DNA from: Bacillota bacterium
Lineage (GTDB): Bacteria; Bacillota; Clostridia; Oscillospirales; Ruminococcaceae
Reading direction: 5' to 3'
NCBI GenBank assembly: GCA_023395695.1
Contig: JAEWYJ010000022.1
Coordinates: 1 to 21,220, forward strand
DNA: 21,220 nt
Position 1 is the stretch's first letter; every line of letters starts with the position of its first letter. The notes beneath the pieces were generated by a model. It made no database searches and was not told the DNA's origin. It saw nothing but the letters and a program-made list of their open reading frames with translations. Made by a program: the position numbers and the translations under genes. Shown one piece after another: positions 13,528 to 20,879 of the stretch.

Positions 13528-15294
13528 ATGAGCAACTATTCGATGCCCGGCTATTTCCAGAATATGCCGGTTATAGGAAAACCGCTGGTCAATCCCAACG
13601 CTGAAAATGAGGCGGAAATCAGAGCAAGAGAGCAGGAAATGGCCGAAAAGATTGAGGCTGTCCTCGACAATGGCCGTTCCACCGAGAGCCTGAACAAGGA
13701 CGGTCAGATGACCGCTATGCAGCGCGTCTATTCGCTGATTGACGCAGGTACCTGGTGCCCTCTGAACACCCTTTACAACCCGATGGACAACGCCGGCGGC
13801 TCCACCGCCATTATCAAGGGCCTTGGCCGCATCGGCGGCAAATGGGCGGTTATTGTTGCTTCTGACAACAAGAAGCTTGCGGGCGCATGGATTCCCGGCC
13901 AGGCCGATAACCTGCTGCGCGCTTCCGACACTGCCAAGCGTCTGCGCATTCCGCTGCTCTACGTTCTGAACTGCTCGGGCGTTAAGCTTGACGAGCAGGA
14001 GAAGGTTTACCCCAACCGCCGTGGCGGCGGCACCCCCTTCTACCGCAATGCCGAGCTGGCCCAGATGGGTATTCCGGTGCTCGTAGCAATTTACGGCACC
14101 AACCCTGCGGGCGGCGGCTACCATTCCATCAGCCCCACCATTCTGATTGCCCACGCCAATGCCAATATGGCGGTCGGCGGCGCTGGCATTCTCGGCGGTA
14201 TGAACCCCAAGGGCTATGTCGACCAGGAAAGCGCTATGGCGCTGATTGAAGCGACCGAGAACAGCGGCCCTGAGGTCGCCCCTCCCGGTGCGGTTGGCGT
14301 GCATCATAACCAGACCGGCTTCTTCCGCGAGGTTTATGCCGAGGAGCAGGGTGTGCTTGAAGCCATCAAGAAATACATGGAATACACCCCCGCTTACAAC
14401 CTCGAATATTTCCGCGTTGACGAGCCGCGCGAGCCGCAGTTTGACGCCAACGACCTTTACAGCATTGTGCCCACCAACCAGAAGAAGACCTATAACACCT
14501 ATGAGGTGATGGCCCGTATTTTTGACAACTCCGAATTCTTTGAGTACAAGAAGGGCTACGGCCCCGAGATGATTACCGGCCTTGCCAAAATTGACGGCCT
14601 GCTGGTCGGCGTAATTGCCAACGCACAGGGCCTTTTGATGAATTACCCCGAGTACAGAGGCGAGGGTGCGATGGGCATCGGCGGCAAGCTTTACCGTCAG
14701 GGCCTTATCAAGATGAATGAGTTTGTTACGCTGTGCGCCCGCGACTGCATCCCGCTGGTATGGCTTCAGGATACCACCGGTATTGATGTCGGCGATCCGG
14801 CGGAGTGCGCCGAGCTGCTCGGACTTGGCCAGGGCCTGATCTACTCTATTCAAAAGTCGGATATGCCTTCGCTTGAAATTACGCTGCGCAAGGGCACCGC
14901 TGCGGCGCATTATGTGCTGGGCGGCCCGCAGGGCAACGACACCAACGTCTTCTCGCTGGGCACCGCCGCGACCGAGATCTACGTTATGCATGGCGAGACT
15001 GCCGCTGCCGCGATGTATTCGCGCAGACTGGTTAAGGACCACAAGGCCGGCAAGGATATCGGCCCGATCATTGATAAGATGAACGAGCTTATCCGCGAGT
15101 ATGCCGAGAAGTCCAGCCCCTTCTACTGCGAGAAGGACGGCTTTGTCGACAAGATTGTCGATATGACCATGCTGCGCTCCTATATCAAGGCCTTTGCGGG
15201 CGCCTGCTACCAGAATCCCAAGGCGGTTTGCCCCTTCCACCAGATGCTGACCCCCAGAACCATGCGGGATTACGAGACCTTCACCAAGAAGTAA
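13528..15294 (+). CDS. gcdA: Glutaconyl-CoA decarboxylase alpha subunit (carboxyltransferase)
   Basis: The 588-residue protein has essentially the same length as GcdA of Acidaminococcus (about 587) and two crotonase-like carboxyltransferase halves. Visible oxyanion-hole-type stretches are YGTNPAGGGYHS (about 189-200) and GGAGILGGMNPKG (about 217-229) in the first half. LGGPQGNDTNVFSLGTAATE (about 464-483) lies in the second. It transfers the carboxyl group of glutaconyl-CoA to the biotin on GcdC, leaving crotonyl-CoA. It resembles propionyl/methylmalonyl-CoA carboxyltransferases, but the N-terminal extension and the gct/hgd neighbours identify it as GcdA. AAGGGAG lies 9 nt before the ATG. A long reverse-strand open frame over this gene is a codon-usage artefact. 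Confidence 0.95.
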   Translation: MSNYSMPGYFQNMPVIGKPLVNPNAENEAEIRAREQEMAEKIEAVLDNGRSTESLNKDGQMTAMQRVYSLIDAGTWCPLNTLYNPMDNAGGSTAIIKGLGRIGGKWAVIVASDNKKLAGAWIPGQADNLLRASDTAKRLRIPLLYVLNCSGVKLDEQEKVYPNRRGGGTPFYRNAELAQMGIPVLVAIYGTNPAGGGYHSISPTILIAHANANMAVGGAGILGGMNPKGYVDQESAMALIEATENSGPEVAPPGAVGVHHNQTGFFREVYAEEQGVLEAIKKYMEYTPAYNLEYFRVDEPREPQFDANDLYSIVPTNQKKTYNTYEVMARIFDNSEFFEYKKGYGPEMITGLAKIDGLLVGVIANAQGLLMNYPEYRGEGAMGIGGKLYRQGLIKMNEFVTLCARDCIPLVWLQDTTGIDVGDPAECAELLGLGQGLIYSIQKSDMPSLEITLRKGTAAAHYVLGGPQGNDTNVFSLGTAATEIYVMHGETAAAAMYSRRLVKDHKAGKDIGPIIDKMNELIREYAEKSSPFYCEKDGFVDKIVDMTMLRSYIKAFAGACYQNPKAVCPFHQMLTPRTMRDYETFTKK

Positions 15295-15308
15295 AAAGAG
15301 TTGATTTG

Positions 15309-15343
15309 ATGCCGCATTGTGCCTTTTTGGCGCAATGCGGCAT
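15309..15343 (+). other. Strong intercistronic stem-loop between gcdA and hgdC
   Basis: ATGCCGCATTGTGCC (15309-15323) pairs with GGCGCAATGCGGCAT (15329-15343) over 15 bp with a single T-G wobble and a TTTTT loop. The following bases TAGGAGAAATAGG are the hgdC ribosome binding region, not a T-tract. It is therefore more likely an mRNA-stability or processing element, or a partial attenuator separating upstream structural genes from the activator gene, than a normal terminator. Confidence 0.75.
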
Positions 15344-15358
15344 TAGGAGAAATAGGTT

Positions 15359-16153
15359 ATGAGCGATATTATCACAATGGGTATCGACGTGGGTTCAACC
15401 GCGTCAAAATGCATTGTTCTGAAAAACGGCAAAGAGATTGTCGGCAAGGCGCTGGCCCCGGTTGGCGCCGGTACCAGTGGCCCCGACCGGATTGTCAAGG
15501 AAATTGTCGCGGCGACCGGCATTAAGATCGAGGACATGAATTATATCCTCGCGACCGGCTACGGACGCAACTCTATTCCTTTTGCACACCAGCAGATGAG
15601 CGAGCTTTCATGTCATGCCAAGGGCGCGTATTTCCTGTTCCCCGAGGTTCGCACTGTTATTGACATCGGCGGGCAGGACGTTAAGGTGATGCAGATTGAA
15701 AACGGCGCGATGGTTAACTTTCAGATGAACGACAAATGCGCCGCCGGCACGGGCCGCTTTCTTGACGTCATGGCCCGTGTGCTGGAGGTCAAGGTCAGCG
15801 ATTTGGCTATGCTGGGCTCCCATTCGACCAAACGGGTGGCGATCAGCTCAACCTGCACCGTTTTTGCCGAGTCCGAGGTTATTTCGCAGCTGGCGCAAAG
15901 CACGGATAAATGCGATATTATCAACGGCATTCACCATTCGGTGGCCAGCCGTGTCGTGGGTCTGGCCCACCGCGTAGGCGTGCGCGACATGGTGGTCATG
16001 ACCGGCGGCGTCGCTCAGAATGCAGGCGTTGTCCAGGCGCTTGAAGATGAGCTTGGGCATACGATCCACACCTCGCCGCTGACTCAGTATGTCGGCGCGC
16101 TGGGTGCGGCGCTCTTTGCTTACCAGAAATGTCTAAAGAATTTATCGGATTAA
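15359..16153 (+). CDS. hgdC: 2-hydroxyglutaryl-CoA dehydratase activator (archerase, component A)
   Basis: The 264-residue protein belongs to the ASKHA ATPase fold: GIDVGSTASK (residues 8-17), DIGGQD (102-107) and a C-terminal TGGVAQN. The two cysteines that bridge one [4Fe-4S] cluster across the homodimer are C127 (NDKCAAGTGRF) and C166 (SSTCTVFAESE), exactly the positions known in Acidaminococcus HgdC. It uses ATP hydrolysis to inject one low-potential electron into HgdAB, starting the ketyl-radical dehydration. It sits between gcdA and hgdA as in Acidaminococcus and is preceded by a strong hairpin. Very oxygen-sensitive chemistry, so a strict anaerobe is implied. Confidence 0.96.
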   Translation: MSDIITMGIDVGSTASKCIVLKNGKEIVGKALAPVGAGTSGPDRIVKEIVAATGIKIEDMNYILATGYGRNSIPFAHQQMSELSCHAKGAYFLFPEVRTVIDIGGQDVKVMQIENGAMVNFQMNDKCAAGTGRFLDVMARVLEVKVSDLAMLGSHSTKRVAISSTCTVFAESEVISQLAQSTDKCDIINGIHHSVASRVVGLAHRVGVRDMVVMTGGVAQNAGVVQALEDELGHTIHTSPLTQYVGALGAALFAYQKCLKNLSD

Positions 16154-16207
16154 GGCGGTGCCTTGTGCAACGCCGCATCCCGAACAAATTTGGAGGTATG
16201 AATTATC

Positions 16208-17491
16208 ATGGCTGAAATAGAAAAGACCACAGCCGCCGCTCCGGCAGCGGCGCCGGTCAAAAAGGCTCCCAAGCCGGCCAGCCCCGGCACACAGGCGCTG
16301 CGCGACGTTGTTTCTAACGTTTACGCCGCCGCATGGAAGGCCAAAGAGGAAGGACGCCCCGTGGGCTGGTCCTCCTCAAAGTTCCCCTGCGAGATTACTG
16401 AGGCGCTTGGCCTTGCGGTGGTCTACCCCGAAAATCAGGCCGCCGGCATCGCCGCGCAGCACGACGGTGAGCGGATGTGCCAAATTGCCGAGGAGATGGG
16501 CTTTGACGCCGATATTTGCGGCTATGCGCGCATCAGTCTGGCCTGTGCCTCCGGCGCCATTACCACCAATGAGAGCCGCCGTGTTCCGCTGCCGGATTTT
16601 GTCATCTGCTGCAACAACATCTGCAACTGCATGACCAAGTGGTATGAAAATATCTGTCGGATGAACAACATTCCGCTGATTATGATCGACGTGCCCTACA
16701 ATAACGAAGTTACCGTCAGCGACGAGCAGGTCGCATACATCCGTGCGCAGTTCGACGACGCGATTGAGCAGCTTGAAAAAATTGCGGGCAAGAAGATGGA
16801 CCCCAAGAAGTTTGAGGAAGCCTGCGCCAACGCCAACCGTACGGCTAAGGCGTGGCTCACGGTCTGCGACTATTTGCAGTATAAGCCCTCCCCGATGAGC
16901 GGCTTTGACCTCTTTAACCACATGGCCGACGTTGTAACGGCCAGAGGCAAGGTAGAAACCGCCGAAGCCTTTGAGCTGCTGGCTACCGAGCTGGAGGAGC
17001 ACGTCAAGAACGGCACCACCACTGCGCCGTTCCCCGAGCAGCACCGTGTTATGTTTGAGGGCATTCCCTGCTGGCCTGACCTTAAGGCGCTGTTTAAGCC
17101 GCTTAAGGCCAACGGCGTCAACGTAACGGCGGTTGTGTATGCGCCTGCATTCGGCTTTGTCTATAACAATATGGACGAAATGGCTCGCGCCTATTGCAAG
17201 GCGCCCAACTCGGTTTGCATCGAGCAGGGTGTTGAGTGGCGTGAAGAAATCTGCCGTGCAAATAAGGTTGATGGCGTGCTGGTGCACTACAACCGCAGCT
17301 GTAAGCCCTGGAGCGGCTACATGGCCGAAATGCAGCGCCGCTTTACGGCCGACCTGGGCGTACCCTGCGCGGGCTTTGACGGAGATCAGGCCGACCCCCG
17401 TAACTTCAACGCCGCCCAGTACGAGACCCGCGTTCAGGGCCTGGTGGAAGCGATGGAAGAGAACAAAAGAGTCAAGGAGGGTCGTGCATAA
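16208..17491 (+). CDS. hgdA: 2-hydroxyglutaryl-CoA dehydratase alpha subunit
   Basis: The 427-residue protein is the alpha subunit of the FldB/FldC-type dehydratase. It contains many conserved cysteines: C61 (SSKFPCEITEALG), the group C134, C135, C139, C141 (ICCNNICNCMTKW) and C365 (HYNRSCKPW). Three cysteines of a set like this ligate a [4Fe-4S] cluster in related enzymes; I cannot assign them exactly. With HgdB it removes water from (R)-2-hydroxyglutaryl-CoA to give (E)-glutaconyl-CoA. Residues 7-28 are an Ala/Pro/Lys-rich, probably disordered extension. GGAGG is 11 nt before the ATG, a somewhat long spacing. It overlaps hgdB by one base (TAATG). Confidence 0.95.
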   Translation: MAEIEKTTAAAPAAAPVKKAPKPASPGTQALRDVVSNVYAAAWKAKEEGRPVGWSSSKFPCEITEALGLAVVYPENQAAGIAAQHDGERMCQIAEEMGFDADICGYARISLACASGAITTNESRRVPLPDFVICCNNICNCMTKWYENICRMNNIPLIMIDVPYNNEVTVSDEQVAYIRAQFDDAIEQLEKIAGKKMDPKKFEEACANANRTAKAWLTVCDYLQYKPSPMSGFDLFNHMADVVTARGKVETAEAFELLATELEEHVKNGTTTAPFPEQHRVMFEGIPCWPDLKALFKPLKANGVNVTAVVYAPAFGFVYNNMDEMARAYCKAPNSVCIEQGVEWREEICRANKVDGVLVHYNRSCKPWSGYMAEMQRRFTADLGVPCAGFDGDQADPRNFNAAQYETRVQGLVEAMEENKRVKEGRA

Positions 17492-18636
17492 TGAGCATCG
17501 AACTTTTGCTGAACGAATTTACTGAAATTGCCGCCACTCCGGGCAAGCAGCTTAACAGCTACAAGCAGGCCGGCAAAAAAATTATTGGCGTACTCCCCTA
17601 TTTTGCACCCGAGGAGCTGGTCTATGCGGCCGGCATGGTGCCGATGGGCCTGTGGGGAAGCAACAATAAGAACATTGTAAAGGCCAAGGAATATTGCGCA
17701 ACCTTTTATTGCACCATTGCCCAAATCGGCCTTGAAATGCTGCTCGACGGCACTCTGGACCAGCTCGACGGCATCATCACGCCCACTATCTGCGATACGC
17801 TGCGCCCAATGTCCCAAAACTACCGCGTGGCGATGAGCAAAAAAATGAAGGTTATTTTTCTGGCACATCCGCAGAACCGTGTCAAGGAGTTTGGCGTCAA
17901 GTTTTGCATGAGCCAGTATGCTAACATTCGGCGGGAGCTTGAAGAGGTATCCGGCGCGCCTATTACCGACGCAGCCATAGCGGAGGCTATTAAGGTCTAT
18001 AACAAGAGCCGTGCCGCCCGCCGCAGGTTTGTCAAGCTGGCAAATGCACATTGCGACGTTATTACCGCAACCAAGCGCAGCGCCGTGCTTAAGGCCTCTT
18101 ACTTTATGCTTAAAGATGTCTACACCGAGAAGCTGGAGGCGCTCAACGCCGAGCTTGAAAAGCTGCCGGTCTGTCAGTGGAAGGGCGTCAAGGTTGTTAC
18201 CTCCGGTATTATCTGCGACAACCCCAAGCTGCTTGCAATTTTTGAAGAAAATAACATCGCTATCGCGGCCGACGACGTTGCGCACGAGAGCAGAGGCATC
18301 CGCGTGGATGCTGCCGAAACCGGCGACCCAATCCGGGCGCTGGCTGAGCAGTTCGCTGCGCAGGATTACGATGTACTGCTTTATGATGCGGAGTCGAACC
18401 TGAACCGCCGTGGCGAGTTTGTCGCAAAGCTGGTTAAGGACAGCGGCGCACAGGGGCTGGTGTTGTTCATGCAGCAGTTCTGCGACCCTGAGGAGATGGA
18501 ATATCCCTCTTTGAAAAAAGCGCTGGATGCCGCCGGTGTGCCGCACGTTAAGCTGGGCATTGACCAGCAGATGCGTGACTTTGGGCAGGCCAAGACCGCA
18601 ATTCAGGCGTTTGCCGATGTTTTGTCGATGAGCTGA
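17491..18636 (+). CDS. hgdB: 2-hydroxyglutaryl-CoA dehydratase beta subunit
   Basis: The 381-residue beta subunit shares the fold of HgdA. Cysteine positions that fit the cluster-binding pattern are C69 and C74 (EYCATFYCT), C101 (TPTICDTLRPM) and C331 (MQQFCDPEEM). It forms the heterodimeric dehydratase core with HgdA and also contributes a [4Fe-4S] cluster in characterised family members. AAGGAGGG precedes its ATG, which shares one base with the hgdA stop, so equal synthesis is likely. It is the last gene of the operon, followed 12 nt later by a strong terminator. The missing membrane decarboxylase subunit and the hydroxyglutarate dehydrogenase must be encoded elsewhere. Confidence 0.95.
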   Translation: MSIELLLNEFTEIAATPGKQLNSYKQAGKKIIGVLPYFAPEELVYAAGMVPMGLWGSNNKNIVKAKEYCATFYCTIAQIGLEMLLDGTLDQLDGIITPTICDTLRPMSQNYRVAMSKKMKVIFLAHPQNRVKEFGVKFCMSQYANIRRELEEVSGAPITDAAIAEAIKVYNKSRAARRRFVKLANAHCDVITATKRSAVLKASYFMLKDVYTEKLEALNAELEKLPVCQWKGVKVVTSGIICDNPKLLAIFEENNIAIAADDVAHESRGIRVDAAETGDPIRALAEQFAAQDYDVLLYDAESNLNRRGEFVAKLVKDSGAQGLVLFMQQFCDPEEMEYPSLKKALDAAGVPHVKLGIDQQMRDFGQAKTAIQAFADVLSMS

Positions 18637-18648
18637 AAATTTTATAGC

Positions 18649-18691
18649 TAACAATAAAGCGCCGCGTGAAAAACGCGGCGCTTTATTGTTA
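18649..18691 (+). terminator. Strong intrinsic terminator of the 2-hydroxyglutarate operon
   Basis: TAACAATAAAGCGCCGCG (18649-18666) is perfectly complementary to 18674-18691 over 18 bp with a TGAAAAA loop. The 3' arm ends CTTTATTGTTA and is followed by ATTATTTTTT a few bases later. It lies just after the hgdB stop. Confidence 0.9.
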
Positions 18692-18722
18692 CAGCCAATT
18701 ATTTTTTAAATAATCCAGCATT

Positions 18723-18785
18723 GGTATGCATATTTTTTGCATTGCAAGGCGCATGCCGCAGCAACATAAAAAACAGGCCGCCAAG
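18723..18785 (+). repeat. Small repeat element, copy A (shortened)
   Basis: This 63-bp segment runs from GGTATGC through TTTTTTGCATTGCAAGGCG, GCCGCAGC and AAAAAACAGGCC to CAAG. The same ordered blocks occur on the opposite strand at 19560-19653. Relative to that copy, about 30 bp of the centre is missing. Nothing suggests coding. Confidence 0.6.
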
Positions 18786-18848
18786 CTATGAGATGGTCTT
18801 GCCTGACTGCGTTAGCCCTTAACCACAAAAAGCGTGGGGGTTGCTTTG

Positions 18849-19418
18849 CTATAGAGATAAGTCCTTCATATCATCCGCCACAGCTCTATATAGTTGTATG
18901 CCGATGGGTACCATCATTTCGACGCAAAACAAGAGAAGTAAAATTAACGCTGCGGCGGTGGGATTTGGCACAGGATGCGTAGCAACAGCATAGAGCAGTC
19001 CAAATAAGCTTAAAAAGGGCAGATAACGGCATTTGCTCTTAATAATTTTTAAAAATATGGAGCGGTCGCATAAAAAACTAATTGAAAAAGTGAAAACGAA
19101 CAATATGTCCATACCGGTCATTGGCTGGCGCAGATAGATACCGAAGGGCAGGATAAAGGCAAAAACAATAATAGTTCCTGTATAAAACAGGTCGTCGAGC
19201 ACATCCGGTATATTTATGTTGGCAGGCAGCGTGCCGTTATACCTTTCTAAAAACACAATCCATCGTGGTCGCATTTTATAAAAGGCAAAGGTCATCACAG
19301 CCTGAAGCAACAGAATAAGGCCGGCTACAATATAATTCCACGTTCTCATATTGCCGTGGCCGACAAAAAGGCGGCTCAAAGGCAACACAAACGCAACCAA
19401 AAGATATATTTTTTTCAT
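18849..19418 (-). CDS. Hypothetical polytopic membrane protein
   Basis: The 189-residue protein has about six hydrophobic segments (roughly residues 4-20, 28-47, 77-97, 103-117, 131-147 and 155-178) and a hydrophilic loop at 48-76 (KMRPRWIVFLERYNGTLP). I do not recognise the family. The start at 19416-19418 has AGGAGG 6 nt upstream; the reading frame to 19490 has no site. It is flanked on both sides by inverted copies of a small repeat, and its composition is more AT-rich than the neighbouring operon, so recent acquisition or rearrangement is conceivable. It seems to be a single gene. Confidence 0.72.
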   Translation of the reverse strand: MKKIYLLVAFVLPLSRLFVGHGNMRTWNYIVAGLILLLQAVMTFAFYKMRPRWIVFLERYNGTLPANINIPDVLDDLFYTGTIIVFAFILPFGIYLRQPMTGMDILFVFTFSISFLCDRSIFLKIIKSKCRYLPFLSLFGLLYAVATHPVPNPTAAALILLLLFCVEMMVPIGIQLYRAVADDMKDLSL

Positions 19419-19449
19419 AGAGCCTCCTGATGATGATTGTAAGACCATC

Positions 19450-19483
19450 GTTCTTTGATTAAGGCTATCACAGATTAAAGAAC
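19450..19483. promoter_or_regulatory. Inverted repeat upstream of the membrane protein gene
   Basis: GTTCTTT (19450-19456) and AAAGAAC (19477-19483) form a perfect 7-bp inverted repeat with 20 nt between, about 30-65 nt before the start codon. The spacing fits an operator for a dimeric regulator; a clear promoter was not identified here. Confidence 0.35.
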
Positions 19484-19559
19484 ATAACAAGGCTTGCGCA
19501 GTTTTAAGGCACAGGGATACGCTGCTTATTTCATCCGACTAACTTCAAAACCGCCCCAT

Positions 19560-19653
19560 CTTGATGGCCTGTTTTTCGTATTGTTGCGTTGTTCTTCTTG
19601 CCGGGCGTCAGCCTGGCTGCGGCGTCGCCTTGCAACGCAAAAACAGGCATGCC
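19560..19653 (-). repeat. Small repeat element, copy B (longer), with terminal inverted repeats
   Basis: On the minus strand this 94-bp element runs GGCATGCCTGTTTTTGCG, TTGCAAGGCG, GCCGCAGC ... AAAAACAGGCC to CAAG. Its ends GCCTGTTTTT and AAAAACAGGC are a perfect 10-bp inverted repeat, and GCGTTG/CAACGC extends the pairing further in, so it can fold into a long hairpin. It is the inverted partner of 18723-18785. A MITE-like or REP-like non-coding mobile repeat is the best description. Confidence 0.6.
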
Positions 19654-19742
19654 AACTCCGGGCCGCTTTTAAAATGAATCGGCTATAAGAATTGACTGCC
19701 GGCGACGTCATAGAAAACAAAAACCCAGCGCTGAAAAATATC

Positions 19743-19775
19743 AAAGGAGGCGCAGTATATAAACTGGCCCCCTTT
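19743..19775 (-). terminator. Probable terminator after the nitrilase-like gene
   Basis: On the minus strand AAAGGGGGCCAGT pairs with ACTGCGCCTCCTTT (one mismatch, one bulge) around a TTATAT loop, followed by GATATTTTTC. It is about 100 nt downstream of the nitrilase-like gene. The plus-strand reading contains AAAGGAGG, which looks like a ribosome binding site, but no reading frame follows it. The remaining sequence from 19776 to 19871 shows nothing further. Confidence 0.5.
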
Positions 19776-19871
19776 TGGTACGCATATCATTTTGTCGTGT
19801 GAGCCACATGGGCATTTTTACGGCTATACGCAAGAGACGCTTCGTTTGAGCGCCATTTCGGCATAAAGCTG

Positions 19872-20879
19872 CTATAGCAGGCGCTGTAAAAAGCGGAGGT
19901 TTTTATCGTCGCTGTAAAGGTCAAACTGCGAGGCCGCACGGACAAGGTCGACGCGCGCGGTCAAAACAGGCTGCTCCATCCCTTCAGTCGCAACGCCGTC
20001 CCGGCTGCGGATAGCGGCGCGGGGAACGTAAATGCCCGCAGGCGACGGGGACAAAGGACCACAATGCCGGTTGGCGGCAAAACCGGGAGAAAGAATGCAC
20101 AGTCCCTGCTCCTGCGCACGATAGCGCGCCAAAGTATAATCTGTGACGGAGAAGGGAGATGCACCGGCTATCGCAAAAGCACAGCCACCGGCTGCCGCAA
20201 TTAAAAACGGCTCGTAATGCTTTAACCCAAGACCGTCGAGCATGGCGATGCGACCAATGTGCGTATCTCCGGGCGTGACGCGCACGCCTGCGGTAACGCC
20301 GGCCTGCTCTTCCCATGGGGAGAGGAAGAGCTTATCCTGTATGCCGGCCACCTCACCCGTTTCAGAGAACAAAAATTGTCTGTTATAAAGCTGCCTGCCC
20401 TCAAGCTGGTAAAGCCCGCCTGCGGCAATAATAATGCGGTGGCTTTTGGCAAGCTGAGAAAACGTATTATGAAAAATTTCGCCCACAAAGCCCTGTACCG
20501 TCTCGCAGACTGTCAGCAGCGCGTCGCCCTGCGCTTCTATGTCGGCCTCTTTAAGCTTTTGAAGATCGGCATACAGGCTTGAGAAGCCCGGCATCACCGA
20601 CATAGCAACCATCCCGGACAGCTCAGGGAAGGCGACCAGCTGACTGCCGGAAGCGGCAGCCCCCGCAACGTAATCGTTCATATCGGCGATATAATCCCGA
20701 ATATTTTTATACAGCTTCGGTGTAAAGCGAACCACGCTGACCTTAATTCCGCCCGCACCCACAAAGGGTGCTGGTTTTTCGGTGTGGGGATGCAGGCTGC
20801 GCACCTGCGCCCGCACCTTTTCTTCAGTCGAGAGATAGCTCATTGCAAAGGCGGAGGCTTTTAAACGCAGCTTATACAT
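19872..20879 (-). CDS. Nitrilase-superfamily protein lacking the catalytic cysteine
   Basis: The 335-residue protein has the carbon-nitrogen hydrolase fold: VAFPELSG gives the catalytic Glu (E86) and IQDKLFLSPWE the catalytic Lys (K183). Where the family has its nucleophile (consensus like ICxD), this protein reads IAMLDG, with Met213 two residues before the Asp, so the Cys is absent. Amide or nitrile hydrolysis is therefore unlikely unless another residue serves. The start at 20877-20879 has AGGGGGGAG upstream and overlaps the end of the previous gene by 8 nt, so the two are coupled. The protein may be a non-catalytic partner of the upstream nitrilase-like product. Substrate and pathway are unknown. 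Confidence 0.8.
   Translation of the reverse strand: MYKLRLKASAFAMSYLSTEEKVRAQVRSLHPHTEKPAPFVGAGGIKVSVVRFTPKLYKNIRDYIADMNDYVAGAAASGSQLVAFPELSGMVAMSVMPGFSSLYADLQKLKEADIEAQGDALLTVCETVQGFVGEIFHNTFSQLAKSHRIIIAAGGLYQLEGRQLYNRQFLFSETGEVAGIQDKLFLSPWEEQAGVTAGVRVTPGDTHIGRIAMLDGLGLKHYEPFLIAAAGGCAFAIAGASPFSVTDYTLARYRAQEQGLCILSPGFAANRHCGPLSPSPAGIYVPRAAIRSRDGVATEGMEQPVLTARVDLVRAASQFDLYSDDKNLRFLQRLL

Noticed and set aside
12661..15240. 859-codon open frame on the minus strand across gctB and gcdA
   Set aside because: It is antisense to two certain enzymes and its product has no family features. The highly biased, C-ending codons of the sense genes rarely create stops in this opposite frame. Similar long shadows lie over gctA, hgdA and hgdB.
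19494..19744. Short frames on both strands between the membrane protein and nitrilase-like genes
   Set aside because: They coincide with the repeat element and carry no ribosome binding site; the AAAGGAGG at 19743 has no frame after it.
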